A stretch of DNA of 64,000 nucleotides, taken from contig NZ_JAIMID010000023.1 of the NCBI RefSeq assembly GCF_019966535.1, positions 1-64,000 of the forward strand. Reading direction: 5' to 3'. The number at the start of each line of letters is the position of its first letter. Within the stretch, counting starts at the first letter, position 1. Position numbers and translations under genes: made by a program. The DNA comes from Mesobacterium pallidum (GTDB lineage: Bacteria; Pseudomonadota; Alphaproteobacteria; Rhodobacterales; Rhodobacteraceae). Of the stretch, positions 25,083 through 34,125 are shown in pieces. The notes beneath the pieces are model-generated. The model was not told where the DNA came from. It saw only the letters and a list, made by a program, of their open reading frames with translations, and searched no databases.

Positions 25083-25364
25083 ATGCAAGGATGTATCGTA
25101 CAGGTCTGGTTCGAGGTCGATTTTGAGGCCAGGAGGCAACGGCCTCCGTTCCAGTTTATCGAGACTGAGTTTCCCGATTTCGCAACCTTCGGCGAGTTTG
25201 TTGAACAGAATCGCCTCATCAGCGGCGCTATTCTCATCACAAGCAAACCGGTCCACATCGGCGCGCCCAACATCGTCATTCGCCGCGATCCCATCTTGTT
25301 CCGCGGCGAGGCCGTCATGCGGGCGCAGCTTCCCACCTGGCGCTTCGCAGAGGCCGACGCATGA
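25083..25364 (+). CDS. small phage protein of unknown function
   Basis: 93 residues starting MQGCIVQVWFEVDFEARRQ; beta-rich with FQFIETEFPDFATFGEFVEQNRLISG. The ATG at 25083 is chosen because GAGGAG (25071-25076) stands six bases ahead of it; a second ATG at 25077 is too close to that site. Family not recognised. Confidence 0.6.
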   Translation: MQGCIVQVWFEVDFEARRQRPPFQFIETEFPDFATFGEFVEQNRLISGAILITSKPVHIGAPNIVIRRDPILFRGEAVMRAQLPTWRFAEADA

Positions 25365-25801
25365 TCGCCTCCCTCACCCCCATATCCCGCCCCTTCGAGG
25401 GCATGTCCCTCTACGACCAGACCGTGCCCCACCACCCGGAATCCGGCCTCTACGGCGACTGCTTCCGGGCCTGCGTGCGCACCCTGCTACAGGATCCCAT
25501 GGAAGACCTGCCGCACCCGATCGATGGGCGCGGCCGCTGGAACCAGGCGTTCTTCACGGTCTTGCGCGACACCTACGGCTGGAAGCGCAGGCAACGCACG
25601 AACGAGCTCAAGACCTTCAAGTCCGACCTGCCGACCGTCCTCATGGCATGCGGCATGACCGAGCGCACCGACCCCAACACCGGCCGCCCCCTGCACGCGG
25701 TCGTCTGGGACCGCAACGCGGGCCAGATGATCCACGACCCGCACCCGTCGCGGGCCGGGCTCACCCAGATCATCATGTTCGATTACCTGGTGCCGGCATG
25801 A
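25361..25801 (+). CDS. possible C39-like papain-fold protein
   Basis: 146 residues. GDCFRACVRTLLQ (about 31-43) could carry a nucleophile Cys, HAVVWDRNAGQMIHDPHPSRAGL near the C-terminus could supply the His and Asp. A Cys...His...Asp order with HDPHPS is found in a group of phage proteins with a C39/papain-like fold. Activity is inference. ATGA overlaps with both neighbours. Confidence 0.65.
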   Translation: MIASLTPISRPFEGMSLYDQTVPHHPESGLYGDCFRACVRTLLQDPMEDLPHPIDGRGRWNQAFFTVLRDTYGWKRRQRTNELKTFKSDLPTVLMACGMTERTDPNTGRPLHAVVWDRNAGQMIHDPHPSRAGLTQIIMFDYLVPA

Positions 25802-26472
25802 CCCTCACCCTGCGCCTCCCCCACGCCAAGGACCGCGCCGCGATCCGCGCCGACTTCGAGCGCATCCGCCCCTTCGGCGGCGCGACCTTCATCATGGCCG
25901 ACCCGCCTTGGCGCTTCGAGGATTGGTCCGAGAAGGGCGACAAGAGCAAGACGCCTGGGCACCACTACCGCTGCATGTCCCTCAGCTGGATCGCAAGCCT
26001 GCCCGTCGAGGCACTGGCCGCCAAAGATTGCCTGCTCTGGCTCTGGGCCACGAACCCCATGTTCCCGCAGGCGCTCAACGTCATGGAAAGCTGGGGTTTC
26101 ACCTACTCGACCATGGGCCACTGGAACAAGCGCAGCCGCACCGGCAAGCTGCTCGTCGGTCCCGGCCGCCGCATCCGCTCCACCAGCGAGCCCTTCATCA
26201 TCGCGAAACGCGGAAGCCCCATGGTCAAGGTCCGCAACATCACCAGCACGCTGCTGGTCGCGCAGCACCGACAAATCCCGCCCGAGGAGCTGGTCGCCGT
26301 GATCGACGGCGTGCGCCGCGAGCATTCCCGCAAACCCGAGGCGGCCTATGCCGCCGCCGACGCGATGTCCGACCCCGGGCTCCGCGTCGACCTCTTCCCC
26401 CGCACCAGGCGCGACGGCTGGATCCCGTGGGGCGACCAGATCGACCATTTCACGCAAGGAGACGCAGCATGA
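25798..26472 (+). CDS. MT-A70-family adenine methyltransferase
   Basis: 224 residues. The catalytic DPPW motif is at 35-38 (FIMADPPWRF), followed by LLWLWATNPMFPQALNVMESWGFTY, the standard MT-A70 core, and EPFIIAKRG. Phage enzymes of this type methylate N6 of adenine in DNA, often against host restriction. The start overlaps the upstream stop by four bases. Confidence 0.9.
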   Translation: MTLTLRLPHAKDRAAIRADFERIRPFGGATFIMADPPWRFEDWSEKGDKSKTPGHHYRCMSLSWIASLPVEALAAKDCLLWLWATNPMFPQALNVMESWGFTYSTMGHWNKRSRTGKLLVGPGRRIRSTSEPFIIAKRGSPMVKVRNITSTLLVAQHRQIPPEELVAVIDGVRREHSRKPEAAYAAADAMSDPGLRVDLFPRTRRDGWIPWGDQIDHFTQGDAA

Positions 26473-26564
26473 AGATCGAGGCACTGGAGCGCGAACTGCA
26501 GTCCAGTGCGCGCAAAATCCTGAAACGGAGCTTTTTCAGGATCGGCCTAACCGGAGGTCGTTAG
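26469..26564 (+). CDS. possible 31-residue coupled ORF
   Basis: Starts at ATGA, overlapping the methyltransferase stop, reads MKIEALERELQSSARKILKRS and stops at 26564. The coupling and helical, charged sequence make translation plausible, but it may equally be the decayed start of a longer gene. Confidence 0.3.
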   Translation: MKIEALERELQSSARKILKRSFFRIGLTGGR

Positions 26565-26891
26565 GGTCCGAGCGGACGGAGCCCAGGCCGGTGGCGGTGA
26601 AGATTGGGTAGGGATGCCGTAATCCAAGCCCGGCGAGGCCGTCAGAGCAGCGTTCACGGCCCGGATGTCGGGTGGGGCGATGCGCGGCCGGTGGAAGCCC
26701 GGCGCCCGCAGGGCTTTCTCACCACAAGCCGGTCAGACGACAGTTCCCTAGCGTCAAGATTTTGAGTCATGCTTATGTAATCGTTAGCTTTTCGGCTAAC
26801 CCTTTACGCGACGTAAAACCATTATAAATCAGTATGTTGCGCGATTTGTGCCGCTCCTGCATATTTGGAGCAGGCCCAGGATCGCAGCAAA
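26565..26891 (+). promoter_or_regulatory. gene-free region with dyads upstream of the terminase operon
   Basis: No ORF of note. The second half is AT-rich and carries three inverted repeats: GTTAGC-TTTTCG-GCTAAC (26783-26800), TTTACG-CGA-CGTAAA (26803-26817) and GCTCC-9-GGAGC (26853-26871); the last overlaps an alternative CCTGC/GCAGG pairing (26856-26874). This fits a promoter/operator and leader for the late genes. The first half (26565-26740) is GC-rich without clear signal. Confidence 0.5.
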
Positions 26892-27650
26892 ATGCCCGCT
26901 CTCACGAACGTCAGACACGAGAAATTCGCCCGCGCTTACGTGGTCGATGGCAACGGCCGCAAGGCCGCGACCTCCGCTGGCTATGCGCCCAAAACCGCAG
27001 AGGTGACGGCGAGCAAGTTGCTAAGGATCGCTAAGGTTTCCGAACGCATCGTCGAATTGCGCGAAGAACAAGCCAAGAAGCTCGACGTCACCGCGCTGGA
27101 TGTCGCCCGGCGCTATGCCGCCATCGGCTTCTCGGATCCCCGCAAGCTCGTGCAGGTCACATGCGGCGCTTGCCGCTACTGCTGGGGCCAAGACCACGCC
27201 TACCACTGGCGCACCGAGCGCGAGTTCCAGGCCGCCCACGAGGCATGGCGCATCCTGTCCGATGCCAAGCGCGCGCTGATCGATGAGCCCGTGTTCGACG
27301 GCGGCATCGGCTATCGCAGCACCCTCAATCCAAACCCCGAATGCCCCGAGTGCGACGGCCAAGGCATGACGGACGTGACCCTCACCCCGTCTGACCAGTT
27401 GACCGAACACGAGGCCGCGCTCTTCGCCAGCGCCAAGTGGGGCCGCAACGGCATCGAGGTCAAGCTGCACGACCAGCAGACCGCCCTCGACGCCCTCGCC
27501 AAACACCTCGGCCTCTACAAGGACGACGACGCCAACAAGGCCGTCAGCGACCTCGGGGCCCTCCTCCATCGCATCAGCAATGGCGGCGCATCCGTCGCCC
27601 CCATCGCCACCGGCAAACGCAAACCGACCAACCAGGAGAACGACCAATGA
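26892..27650 (+). CDS. terminase small subunit
   Basis: 252 residues from the ATG at 26892 (a TTG at 26865 is an alternative). The N-terminus KFARAYVVDGNGRKAATSAGYAPKTAEVTASKLLRI is the HTH of terminase_2-type small subunits that bind the packaging site. An insert with CGACRYCW and CPECDGQG forms a probable zinc ribbon, and a helical C-terminus follows. Directly upstream of the large subunit operon. Confidence 0.88.
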   Translation: MPALTNVRHEKFARAYVVDGNGRKAATSAGYAPKTAEVTASKLLRIAKVSERIVELREEQAKKLDVTALDVARRYAAIGFSDPRKLVQVTCGACRYCWGQDHAYHWRTEREFQAAHEAWRILSDAKRALIDEPVFDGGIGYRSTLNPNPECPECDGQGMTDVTLTPSDQLTEHEAALFASAKWGRNGIEVKLHDQQTALDALAKHLGLYKDDDANKAVSDLGALLHRISNGGASVAPIATGKRKPTNQENDQ

Positions 27651-28033
27651 GAATTTTCACGCGCGCCGCCGCATCGCTGCGCTCCACCATCGCCATCGTT
27701 GCCGGAGCAATGATGAAGCCGCGCGACGGCGCGCCCCTCGGCTACATGGCTGCCGACCGCGACGAGATCGACGGCATCGTCTCCGGCATCGATCGCAAGC
27801 CCAACGTGAACACCGGCCCGCACCCCAAGCCCATGGCCCGGCCGCGCGAACCCAAGACCAAGCCCAGCCGCACCACGCACACCGGCGCCGGGGCCAAGCG
27901 CGCCCGCGCCCGCGAGGCACAGGAGCGCATCGTCCGCATGGACACCCAGCGCATCGACCTCGTGGACACCACACCCAGCCGCCAGGTGCGGCGCCAGATG
28001 GAGCGGCTGGCGGCGAAGGGGCGCGCCGCCTGA
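27647..28033 (+). CDS. basic phage protein between terminase genes
   Basis: 128 residues. N-terminal hydrophobic stretch (SLRSTIAIVAGAMM), then a Pro/Lys/Arg-rich middle and a basic helical C-terminus (RQVRRQMERLAAKGRAA). ATGA overlap at the start and TGATG overlap with the large terminase at the end. Family not recognised; position suggests a packaging accessory protein. Confidence 0.65.
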   Translation: MRIFTRAAASLRSTIAIVAGAMMKPRDGAPLGYMAADRDEIDGIVSGIDRKPNVNTGPHPKPMARPREPKTKPSRTTHTGAGAKRARAREAQERIVRMDTQRIDLVDTTPSRQVRRQMERLAAKGRAA

Positions 28034-30441
28034 TGTCGATGCTCGAGGACATCACCGCCATTCCGCACGACTTCGTGCCAAGCACCAAGGCGGAGCTTGC
28101 CTCGTGCCTGCCCAATTGGGAATGGCGGATGTTCTCGGGCTACCTCTACAAGATCATCGTCAAGGAGGACGACGAGGAAGGCGGGCAGGTCATGCCCTTC
28201 AAGCCCAACAGGGCGCAGCGCCGTTTCCTCAAGCGCCTCCACCACCGCAACGTGATCCTCAAAGCGCGGCAGCTCGGGTTCTGTCTGGAAGAGCAGACCC
28301 GCGTGCTGACAGCCGACTTGCGATGGGTTCCCATCTGTGACTTGCGGCCCGGCGATGAGGTCGTGTCGGTAGATGAGCGCGTTCCCGGCGGCAGGGGCGC
28401 GGCCCGCAAGATGCGAACAGCGACGGTCCAAGCGGCCCGTCAGGTGCGCCGAATGGGCTACCGCATCACGTTCTCGGATGGTCGCGAGGTCGTTTGCACC
28501 GATCAGCACCCATGGCTGGCAAGGGCAGCGGCCAAGCAGCAACCCTTCTGGCGCGCGATGGACCGGGCCGCTCCAAATGCAGAGCGCAGCCTGAAGGTCG
28601 GTCACCAGGTTCGCTCCATCTGCACACCCTGGGACGCGGCAGATGTCGAAGACGGATGGTTTGGCGGCATGATCGATGGTGAAGGCAGTCTGTCGCTGCC
28701 GTCCCGGTCAGGAGCGTCGGTCTGCGTGTCACAGCGACCGGGCCCGGTATGGGATCGCCTGGTCTCCTACGCCAAGTCGCGCGGGTATCACTACCGCATC
28801 GAAGCGGACGGCACGTCTCGAGCGTCCAAGTTCGGCGACACTCCGGTCCCAAAGCTGGTTTTCAGCCGGTCCGATGAAATCTTCCGCCTGATGGGGCAGA
28901 CGCGCCCCACTCGCGGCCTGTCCGAGAGCTTCAGGTTCTGGGAGGGCAAGGAATTGCCCGGCAAGCGAAACGCGGACAACTCGGCCTGGAATGAAATCGT
29001 CAGCATCGATCCGGTCGGCATGGTCGATATGATCGACCTCCAGACCAGCACGGGCACCTTCATCGCAGAGGGAATGGTCAGCCACAACACGACCCTCATC
29101 GCGATCCTCTTCCTCGACCATGCGCTATTCGCTCCCAACCAGCGCTGCGGCATCATCTGCCACACCCTGACAGCAGCCGAAGCGATCTTTCGCGACAAGG
29201 TGAAATTCGCCTACGACAACCTGCCGCCCGAGGTGAAGGAGTTCTTCCCGCTGGAAAGGGACGCGGCCGAAGAGCTTCTGTTCGCGCACAACAACAGCAG
29301 CATCCGCGTGGCCACGTCCATGCGATCCGGCACGATCCACCGCCTGCACATCAGCGAGCTTGGCAAAATCTCGAAGGAGAGCCGCAAGCACGCCCGCGAG
29401 ATCGTCACCGGCTCGCTGCCCGCCGTGCCAAAGACCGGCATCGCCGTGATCGAAAGCACCAGCGAGGGGCCGGAGGGCGAGTTCTACAAGATCGCCTCAA
29501 AGGCCCAGACGCGCTTCGAGGCCGGTCAAGAGCCGCTGCTGCGCCAGTTCGCCTTCCATTTCTTCCCCTGGTTCCAAGACCCGGGCTATGAAACCGACCC
29601 CACGGGCATCGCCATCTCGCCCACCGACGCCAAGTATTTCGCGACCATCGAAGCCTACTGGCGCAAGGTCGGCGATCCGGTAAGCCTCTCGCCCGCACAG
29701 CGCGCCTGGTACGTGATGCAGCGCGACGAAGAGTTCTCCGGCGATCAGGAGATGATGTGGCAGGAGTTCCCCTCCACTCCGGACGAGTGCTGGCGCCGTT
29801 CGACCGAAGGCACCTTCCTGGCCGAGCAGCTGAAGAAGGCCCGCGCCGAGGATCGCATCACCGTGGTCCCGCACATCGAGGGCGTCCAGGTCCACACCTT
29901 CTGGGACATCGGCGCGCGCGACGGCACCGCCATCTGGCTGATGCAATACGTGGGCATGCAGCACCGTTTCATCGGCTTCATCGAGGATTGGGACAAGGGC
30001 TATGCCCATTACGTGAAGGCGCTCAAGGACACCGGCTACCTGTTCGGCGTCCACTTCCTGCCCCACGATGCAGACGCCAAGCGCCAGTTGGGCGACCGCG
30101 TTGCATCGCCGGTCGACATGCTGCGCGAGATCGAGCCCCGATGGACCTTCGAAATCGTGCCGCGCGTGCAGACCTTCACCCACGGCATCAACATCCTGCG
30201 GCAGAAGTTCCCCGAGGCGTGGTTCGATGAGGCCGCGTGCAAGGCCGGGATCGAACACCTGACCCTGTTCCGCAAGCGCTGGAACGCCACGCTGCAGGTC
30301 TGGGGCGATGAGCCCGACAAGGACAACCCCCACACCGAGGCCGCGGACGCGCTGCGGCAATGGGCCACCGGCTTCGACCCGGCCCTCATCGGACGATCCA
30401 CGACAATCAAGCGCCGTGCGCGCGGAGGGATGGCAGTATGA
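28033..30441 (+). CDS. terminase large subunit precursor, interrupted by an intein
   Basis: 802 codons; 533 after removal of the 269-residue intein at residues 84-352. The rejoined sequence at the splice point is KARQLGF|TTLIAI, the terminase Walker A-like loop. Further ATPase motifs are RLHISELGKI (Walker B-like, acidic) and VIESTSEG (coupling motif III). The nuclease domain shows HTFWDIGARDG and a C-terminal HTEAADALRQW. It pumps and cuts DNA at the portal. The start at 28033 is the ATG overlapping the preceding stop; the open frame continues upstream but in the wrong gene. Confidence 0.93.
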   Translation: MSMLEDITAIPHDFVPSTKAELASCLPNWEWRMFSGYLYKIIVKEDDEEGGQVMPFKPNRAQRRFLKRLHHRNVILKARQLGFCLEEQTRVLTADLRWVPICDLRPGDEVVSVDERVPGGRGAARKMRTATVQAARQVRRMGYRITFSDGREVVCTDQHPWLARAAAKQQPFWRAMDRAAPNAERSLKVGHQVRSICTPWDAADVEDGWFGGMIDGEGSLSLPSRSGASVCVSQRPGPVWDRLVSYAKSRGYHYRIEADGTSRASKFGDTPVPKLVFSRSDEIFRLMGQTRPTRGLSESFRFWEGKELPGKRNADNSAWNEIVSIDPVGMVDMIDLQTSTGTFIAEGMVSHNTTLIAILFLDHALFAPNQRCGIICHTLTAAEAIFRDKVKFAYDNLPPEVKEFFPLERDAAEELLFAHNNSSIRVATSMRSGTIHRLHISELGKISKESRKHAREIVTGSLPAVPKTGIAVIESTSEGPEGEFYKIASKAQTRFEAGQEPLLRQFAFHFFPWFQDPGYETDPTGIAISPTDAKYFATIEAYWRKVGDPVSLSPAQRAWYVMQRDEEFSGDQEMMWQEFPSTPDECWRRSTEGTFLAEQLKKARAEDRITVVPHIEGVQVHTFWDIGARDGTAIWLMQYVGMQHRFIGFIEDWDKGYAHYVKALKDTGYLFGVHFLPHDADAKRQLGDRVASPVDMLREIEPRWTFEIVPRVQTFTHGINILRQKFPEAWFDEAACKAGIEHLTLFRKRWNATLQVWGDEPDKDNPHTEAADALRQWATGFDPALIGRSTTIKRRARGGMAV
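28282..29088 (+). other. intein in terminase large subunit (269 aa) with LAGLIDADG-type remnant
   Basis: Begins with Cys84 (CLEEQTRVLTADLRWVPICD, block A with PGDEVVSVD). Block B has T156-D-Q-H159. WFGGMIDGEGSL at 209-220 is a LAGLIDADG-like motif with Glu217; no second one is obvious, so the endonuclease may be degenerate or dimeric. The end is block F/G: VDMIDLQTSTGTFIAEGMVSHN, with penultimate His and terminal Asn352, followed by Thr +1. All residues needed for splicing are present. Confidence 0.92.
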
Positions 30442-30875
30442 GCCTCGAGAAAAGACACCGGCCCGCGCTGGACCTGCGCATGAGCCACAGCATCCACCAG
30501 CTCGGGGACCTGGCCGCCTTCCTCACATGGTGGCTGGAAGACGGCGAGCCCGCCATGGTCCTGATGGCACCGGGGACGCGCCACGCCCGGCCTTGCGTTG
30601 TCCATCTGAACAACGCCCACCAGTGGGCCGAGGAAACCAACGACGACGACAGCTATGCCGAGCGCATGGCCGCCGAGTTCTGCGCCGACCTGGGGCTCAA
30701 CCCCCTCCAGCGCTCGAACGTCTACCGCATCATGTCCATCGTTCGCGACCTGCTGGGCGACCTGACGCAGATGCCGCCCATGCCGCCCTGGCTCAATCAG
30801 AAGGTCGGCGACCTGCTCGTCACCGACAACACCACCGGATCGGTGACGCACAAGGAGGTCTCGGACCATGTTTGA
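30438..30875 (+). CDS. phage protein between terminase and portal
   Basis: 145 residues starting MSLEKRHRPALDLRMSHSI. It contains WWLEDGEPAMVLMAPGTRHARPCVVHLNNAHQW and a helical C-terminal half. The start overlaps the terminase stop (ATGA), the end overlaps portal by eight bases. Family not recognised; likely a packaging or head accessory protein by position. Confidence 0.7.
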   Translation: MSLEKRHRPALDLRMSHSIHQLGDLAAFLTWWLEDGEPAMVLMAPGTRHARPCVVHLNNAHQWAEETNDDDSYAERMAAEFCADLGLNPLQRSNVYRIMSIVRDLLGDLTQMPPMPPWLNQKVGDLLVTDNTTGSVTHKEVSDHV

Positions 30876-33075
30876 CCCTTACGACGACCCGCGCGCGGCG
30901 CACTACTCCGGGCACCGCTCCGATGATCCCAGCGGGCGCATGGAACACAACGCCCCGGAGCCGATGGACGAAACCATGACGCCAGACGAGGTGCGCGATG
31001 AGCGCATCTGGCAGCGCCTGATGGGCCACTACGCCCGCGAGATCGACATCCAGGCCGAGAACCGGGCGCAGATGGCCGAGGACGAGGATTTCTATGACGG
31101 CTACCAGTGGCGCCCCGAGGACGCCGCCCTGCTTGCGGAGCGCGGACAGGAGGCCATCGTCTACCCGGTGATCGCGACGACCGTGAATTGGGTGCTGGGC
31201 TCCGAGCTGCGCGCGCGCACCGATTTCAAGGTGCTGCCCCGCACCGAGGAAGGCGGCAAGGCGGCCGAGCGCAAGACCGAGCTGCTGAAATACCTCAGCG
31301 ACGTAAACAGGACCGAGTTCGGCGTGTCCGACGCCTTCTCCGATTGCGCCAAGACCGGCCTCGGCTGGATCGAGGCAGGCATTCAGGACGAGGTGCGCGG
31401 CGAGCCGATCTATGCCAAGCGGGAATCGTGGCGCAACATCATCTTCGACAGCCTCTCGACCGAGCGGGACATGTCCGATGCGCGCTACGTGTTCCGGCAC
31501 AAGTGGGTCGATACGGACATCGCCAAGGCCTTCTTTCGCGATCCGAAGGCCCACGCCAACATCGATCGCGCCGCGCGTTCCAACACCGCCTTCTCCGGCA
31601 TCACCGATGCCTTCGGCGACGATTACATGGATGCGGCCGAGGAAGACGCGGAATACGCAGGCGCCAGCGCCGGGATCGACTTCGCGGGCGCCGGGCGCGA
31701 ACGCTTGCGCCTGATCGAAGGCTGGTACGTGCGGCCCGAGGTCCGGCCGGTCATGCGCGGCGGCCAGTTCGCGGGCGAGGTCTTCGACAACGCCAGCGAA
31801 GGGCACCGGGGCGAGGTCATCGCCGGGCTTGCCACCATCAAGCACACGACCGTCATGCGCATGTTCGTGATGATCTTCACGACCGTGGGCCCCATCTACC
31901 ACGCCGAGAGCCCCTACCGGCACAACGCCTACCCCTTCACCCCGATCTGGGGCTACCGCCGGGGCCGGAACGGTCAGCCCTACGGCATGATCCGCAACCT
32001 CAAGGGCATGCAGCGCGACGTGAATAAACGCGCCTCCAAGGCCCTCGCCATCATGTCGTCCAACCGCGTCATAATGGAAGAGGGCGCCGTCGATGACCTC
32101 GACGCATTCGCCAACGAAGTGGGCCGCCCCGACGCGATCATCGTCACGCGCCCCAACAAGCGGCTCGACCTCGACAGCGACCGAGGGCTCGACACGGCCC
32201 ACCTGAACATGATGAGCGCCACCATTGCCCTCATGCAGACGGCATCCGGCGTGACGGACGAGAACCTGGGCCGCGAGACCAACGCCTCCAGCGGCAAGGC
32301 CATCATCGCCCGGCAGGACCAGGGATCACTGGCCACCAGCATCCTCTTCGACAACCTGCGCCTCGCCCGCCAGATCCACGGCGAGAAGGAGCTTTCGCTG
32401 ATCGAGCAGTTCATGACGGAGCAGAAAAAGTTCCGCATCACGAACCAACGTGGCGCGCCGACCTACGTCACGGTCAACGATGGCCTGCCCGAGAACGACA
32501 TTATCCGCACCAAGGCGGATTTCATCATCTCGGAAAGCGCCTGGCACGCCACGCTCCGGCAGGCCGGCGTCGAACAGCTTCTGGCCATGGCCAAGGACAT
32601 CGGCCCGGTAGAGCCGCGCATCATCACGTCCCTGCTCGACCTCATCATCGAGAGCATGGACATCCCCAACCGCGATGAGGTCGTGCGCCGCGTCCGCATG
32701 CTGACCGGTCAGATCGACCCCGATGCGGACCTGAAGAACCCCGATCCAGAGACCGCCAAGCTGCTCCAGATGCAGCAAGCGCAGGCACAGGCGGCCTCCG
32801 AGGAGCGCGAAATCGCACTCGACATGCAGAAGGCCGAGGCCGCCGCCAAGCGCGCACAGGCCGCAGCTGCGGAATCGACCGCCAGCAAGAACCAGGCTGG
32901 CCTCGCAGCCACCCGGCTCGACGCGCACCAGAAGGCCGTCGATGTCGCGGGCGAAATCCTCGCCAAGCGCGCCCTCGTGCCGGTCGCTGACCGCCTGCTC
33001 GAAAGCGCAGGCTTCACCATGCCGCCCATGCCGCCCATGCCGCCGCAACCGGCCATGGCCCCGGCGCCCATGTGA
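30868..33075 (+). CDS. portal protein (P22-like)
   Basis: 735 residues, the size of P22-type portals. The N-terminal part (DIQAENRAQMAEDEDFYDGYQW ... NWVLGSELRARTDFKVLP) and the middle (SWRNIIFDSLSTERDMSDARYVFRHKWV) are typical of this family. The C-terminus is a long Ala/Gln/Glu-rich helix (barrel) ending in Met/Pro-rich MPPMPPMPP. It forms the dodecameric DNA entry ring of the capsid. Confidence 0.9.
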   Translation: MFDPYDDPRAAHYSGHRSDDPSGRMEHNAPEPMDETMTPDEVRDERIWQRLMGHYAREIDIQAENRAQMAEDEDFYDGYQWRPEDAALLAERGQEAIVYPVIATTVNWVLGSELRARTDFKVLPRTEEGGKAAERKTELLKYLSDVNRTEFGVSDAFSDCAKTGLGWIEAGIQDEVRGEPIYAKRESWRNIIFDSLSTERDMSDARYVFRHKWVDTDIAKAFFRDPKAHANIDRAARSNTAFSGITDAFGDDYMDAAEEDAEYAGASAGIDFAGAGRERLRLIEGWYVRPEVRPVMRGGQFAGEVFDNASEGHRGEVIAGLATIKHTTVMRMFVMIFTTVGPIYHAESPYRHNAYPFTPIWGYRRGRNGQPYGMIRNLKGMQRDVNKRASKALAIMSSNRVIMEEGAVDDLDAFANEVGRPDAIIVTRPNKRLDLDSDRGLDTAHLNMMSATIALMQTASGVTDENLGRETNASSGKAIIARQDQGSLATSILFDNLRLARQIHGEKELSLIEQFMTEQKKFRITNQRGAPTYVTVNDGLPENDIIRTKADFIISESAWHATLRQAGVEQLLAMAKDIGPVEPRIITSLLDLIIESMDIPNRDEVVRRVRMLTGQIDPDADLKNPDPETAKLLQMQQAQAQAASEEREIALDMQKAEAAAKRAQAAAAESTASKNQAGLAATRLDAHQKAVDVAGEILAKRALVPVADRLLESAGFTMPPMPPMPPQPAMAPAPM

Positions 33076-33098
33076 TCCAGCCAAGGAAGGAACGATCC

Positions 33099-34124
33099 AT
33101 GACCACCACCGAGAACAGCAGCATCTCCGGCCAAGTGCTGGGCTTCAACAGCGAAGCTGTGCTGCCCGACACCACCAACGACCGCGACGACCTGCTCTCC
33201 GCAGAAGAGATCGAAGCGCTCAAGGAACTGGAAGACCAGGGCAAGTTTGCCACCAGCTTCCCCGCCGAGGACGAGACCGGCGACGAGCCGTCGCTTGACG
33301 ACGATGACCCCATCGCGATCAAGGATCCCGAAGGCGGCGAGGCCGAGGAAGAGGCTGAGACCGGGGCTGAGTCGGACAAGCCCGAGGCCGCCGAAGAGGA
33401 AGCCGCGGACGGCGACGAAGAGCCGGAAAAGGCGCGTGCGCAGCAGGAGGAGTACGGCGCCTATCCCGACCCGAACGCGGCCAAGGCGGCCGTGGACCAG
33501 GTGGATGCGGCCATGAAGAAGGCGTTCGATGATCTTTCCGATGGCGAGATCACCGACGCCGAGTACCAGCAGAAGATGACCGCGCTCACCGCCGAGCGCG
33601 ACCAGGCCAACGAGGCGCTGTTCAATGCCCGCCGGGACAACGAGCGCTGGATGAACGCCTGGAACCAGACCGTTCAGACCTACGCCAAGAGCAATGCTGA
33701 GATTTTCGCGGATCCCGAGGTGCGCAAGCACTATGACAGCTACGTCCGCGCCGTGAACGGATCGACCAGCGAGGCGATCCAGAAGCTCTCCATGACCCAG
33801 AAGCTCGCCCTGGCTCACAAGCGGCTCGCGACCGACGCCGAGGTGCTGGGCATCACCGTGCCGCAGCCCGGCGCCGCGCCGAAGGCCAAGGCGGATCCCA
33901 AGCCCGCCGCGCCCACCGCCGAGCAGAAGCGCGAGGCTGCTCTTGGCCCGAAGGCCGCCAAGGCCGAGCCGCCCAAGACGCTGCGCGACATGCCGGCCTC
34001 GGCCATGTCCGACACGGAGACGGCATTCCAGAAGCTCGAAAAGCTGAGCGCCGTCGATGCCGAGACCGCTTTCGAACGCATGTCGCCCGAGCAGCAGGAT
34101 GCCTACCTGATGGGGAACCTCTAG
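33099..34124 (+). CDS. scaffolding protein
   Basis: 341 residues. An acidic Glu/Asp/Ala-rich first half, a coiled coil (GEITDAEYQQKMTALTAERDQANEALFNARRDNE), and a Lys/Ala/Pro-rich hinge before a helical C-terminus (SDTETAFQKLEKLSAVDAETAFERM). Composition and position between portal and coat fit a P22 gp8-like scaffold. The start is fixed by AAGGAAGGA upstream of the ATG at 33099. Confidence 0.82.
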   Translation: MTTTENSSISGQVLGFNSEAVLPDTTNDRDDLLSAEEIEALKELEDQGKFATSFPAEDETGDEPSLDDDDPIAIKDPEGGEAEEEAETGAESDKPEAAEEEAADGDEEPEKARAQQEEYGAYPDPNAAKAAVDQVDAAMKKAFDDLSDGEITDAEYQQKMTALTAERDQANEALFNARRDNERWMNAWNQTVQTYAKSNAEIFADPEVRKHYDSYVRAVNGSTSEAIQKLSMTQKLALAHKRLATDAEVLGITVPQPGAAPKAKADPKPAAPTAEQKREAALGPKAAKAEPPKTLRDMPASAMSDTETAFQKLEKLSAVDAETAFERMSPEQQDAYLMGNL

Positions 34125-34125
34125 G

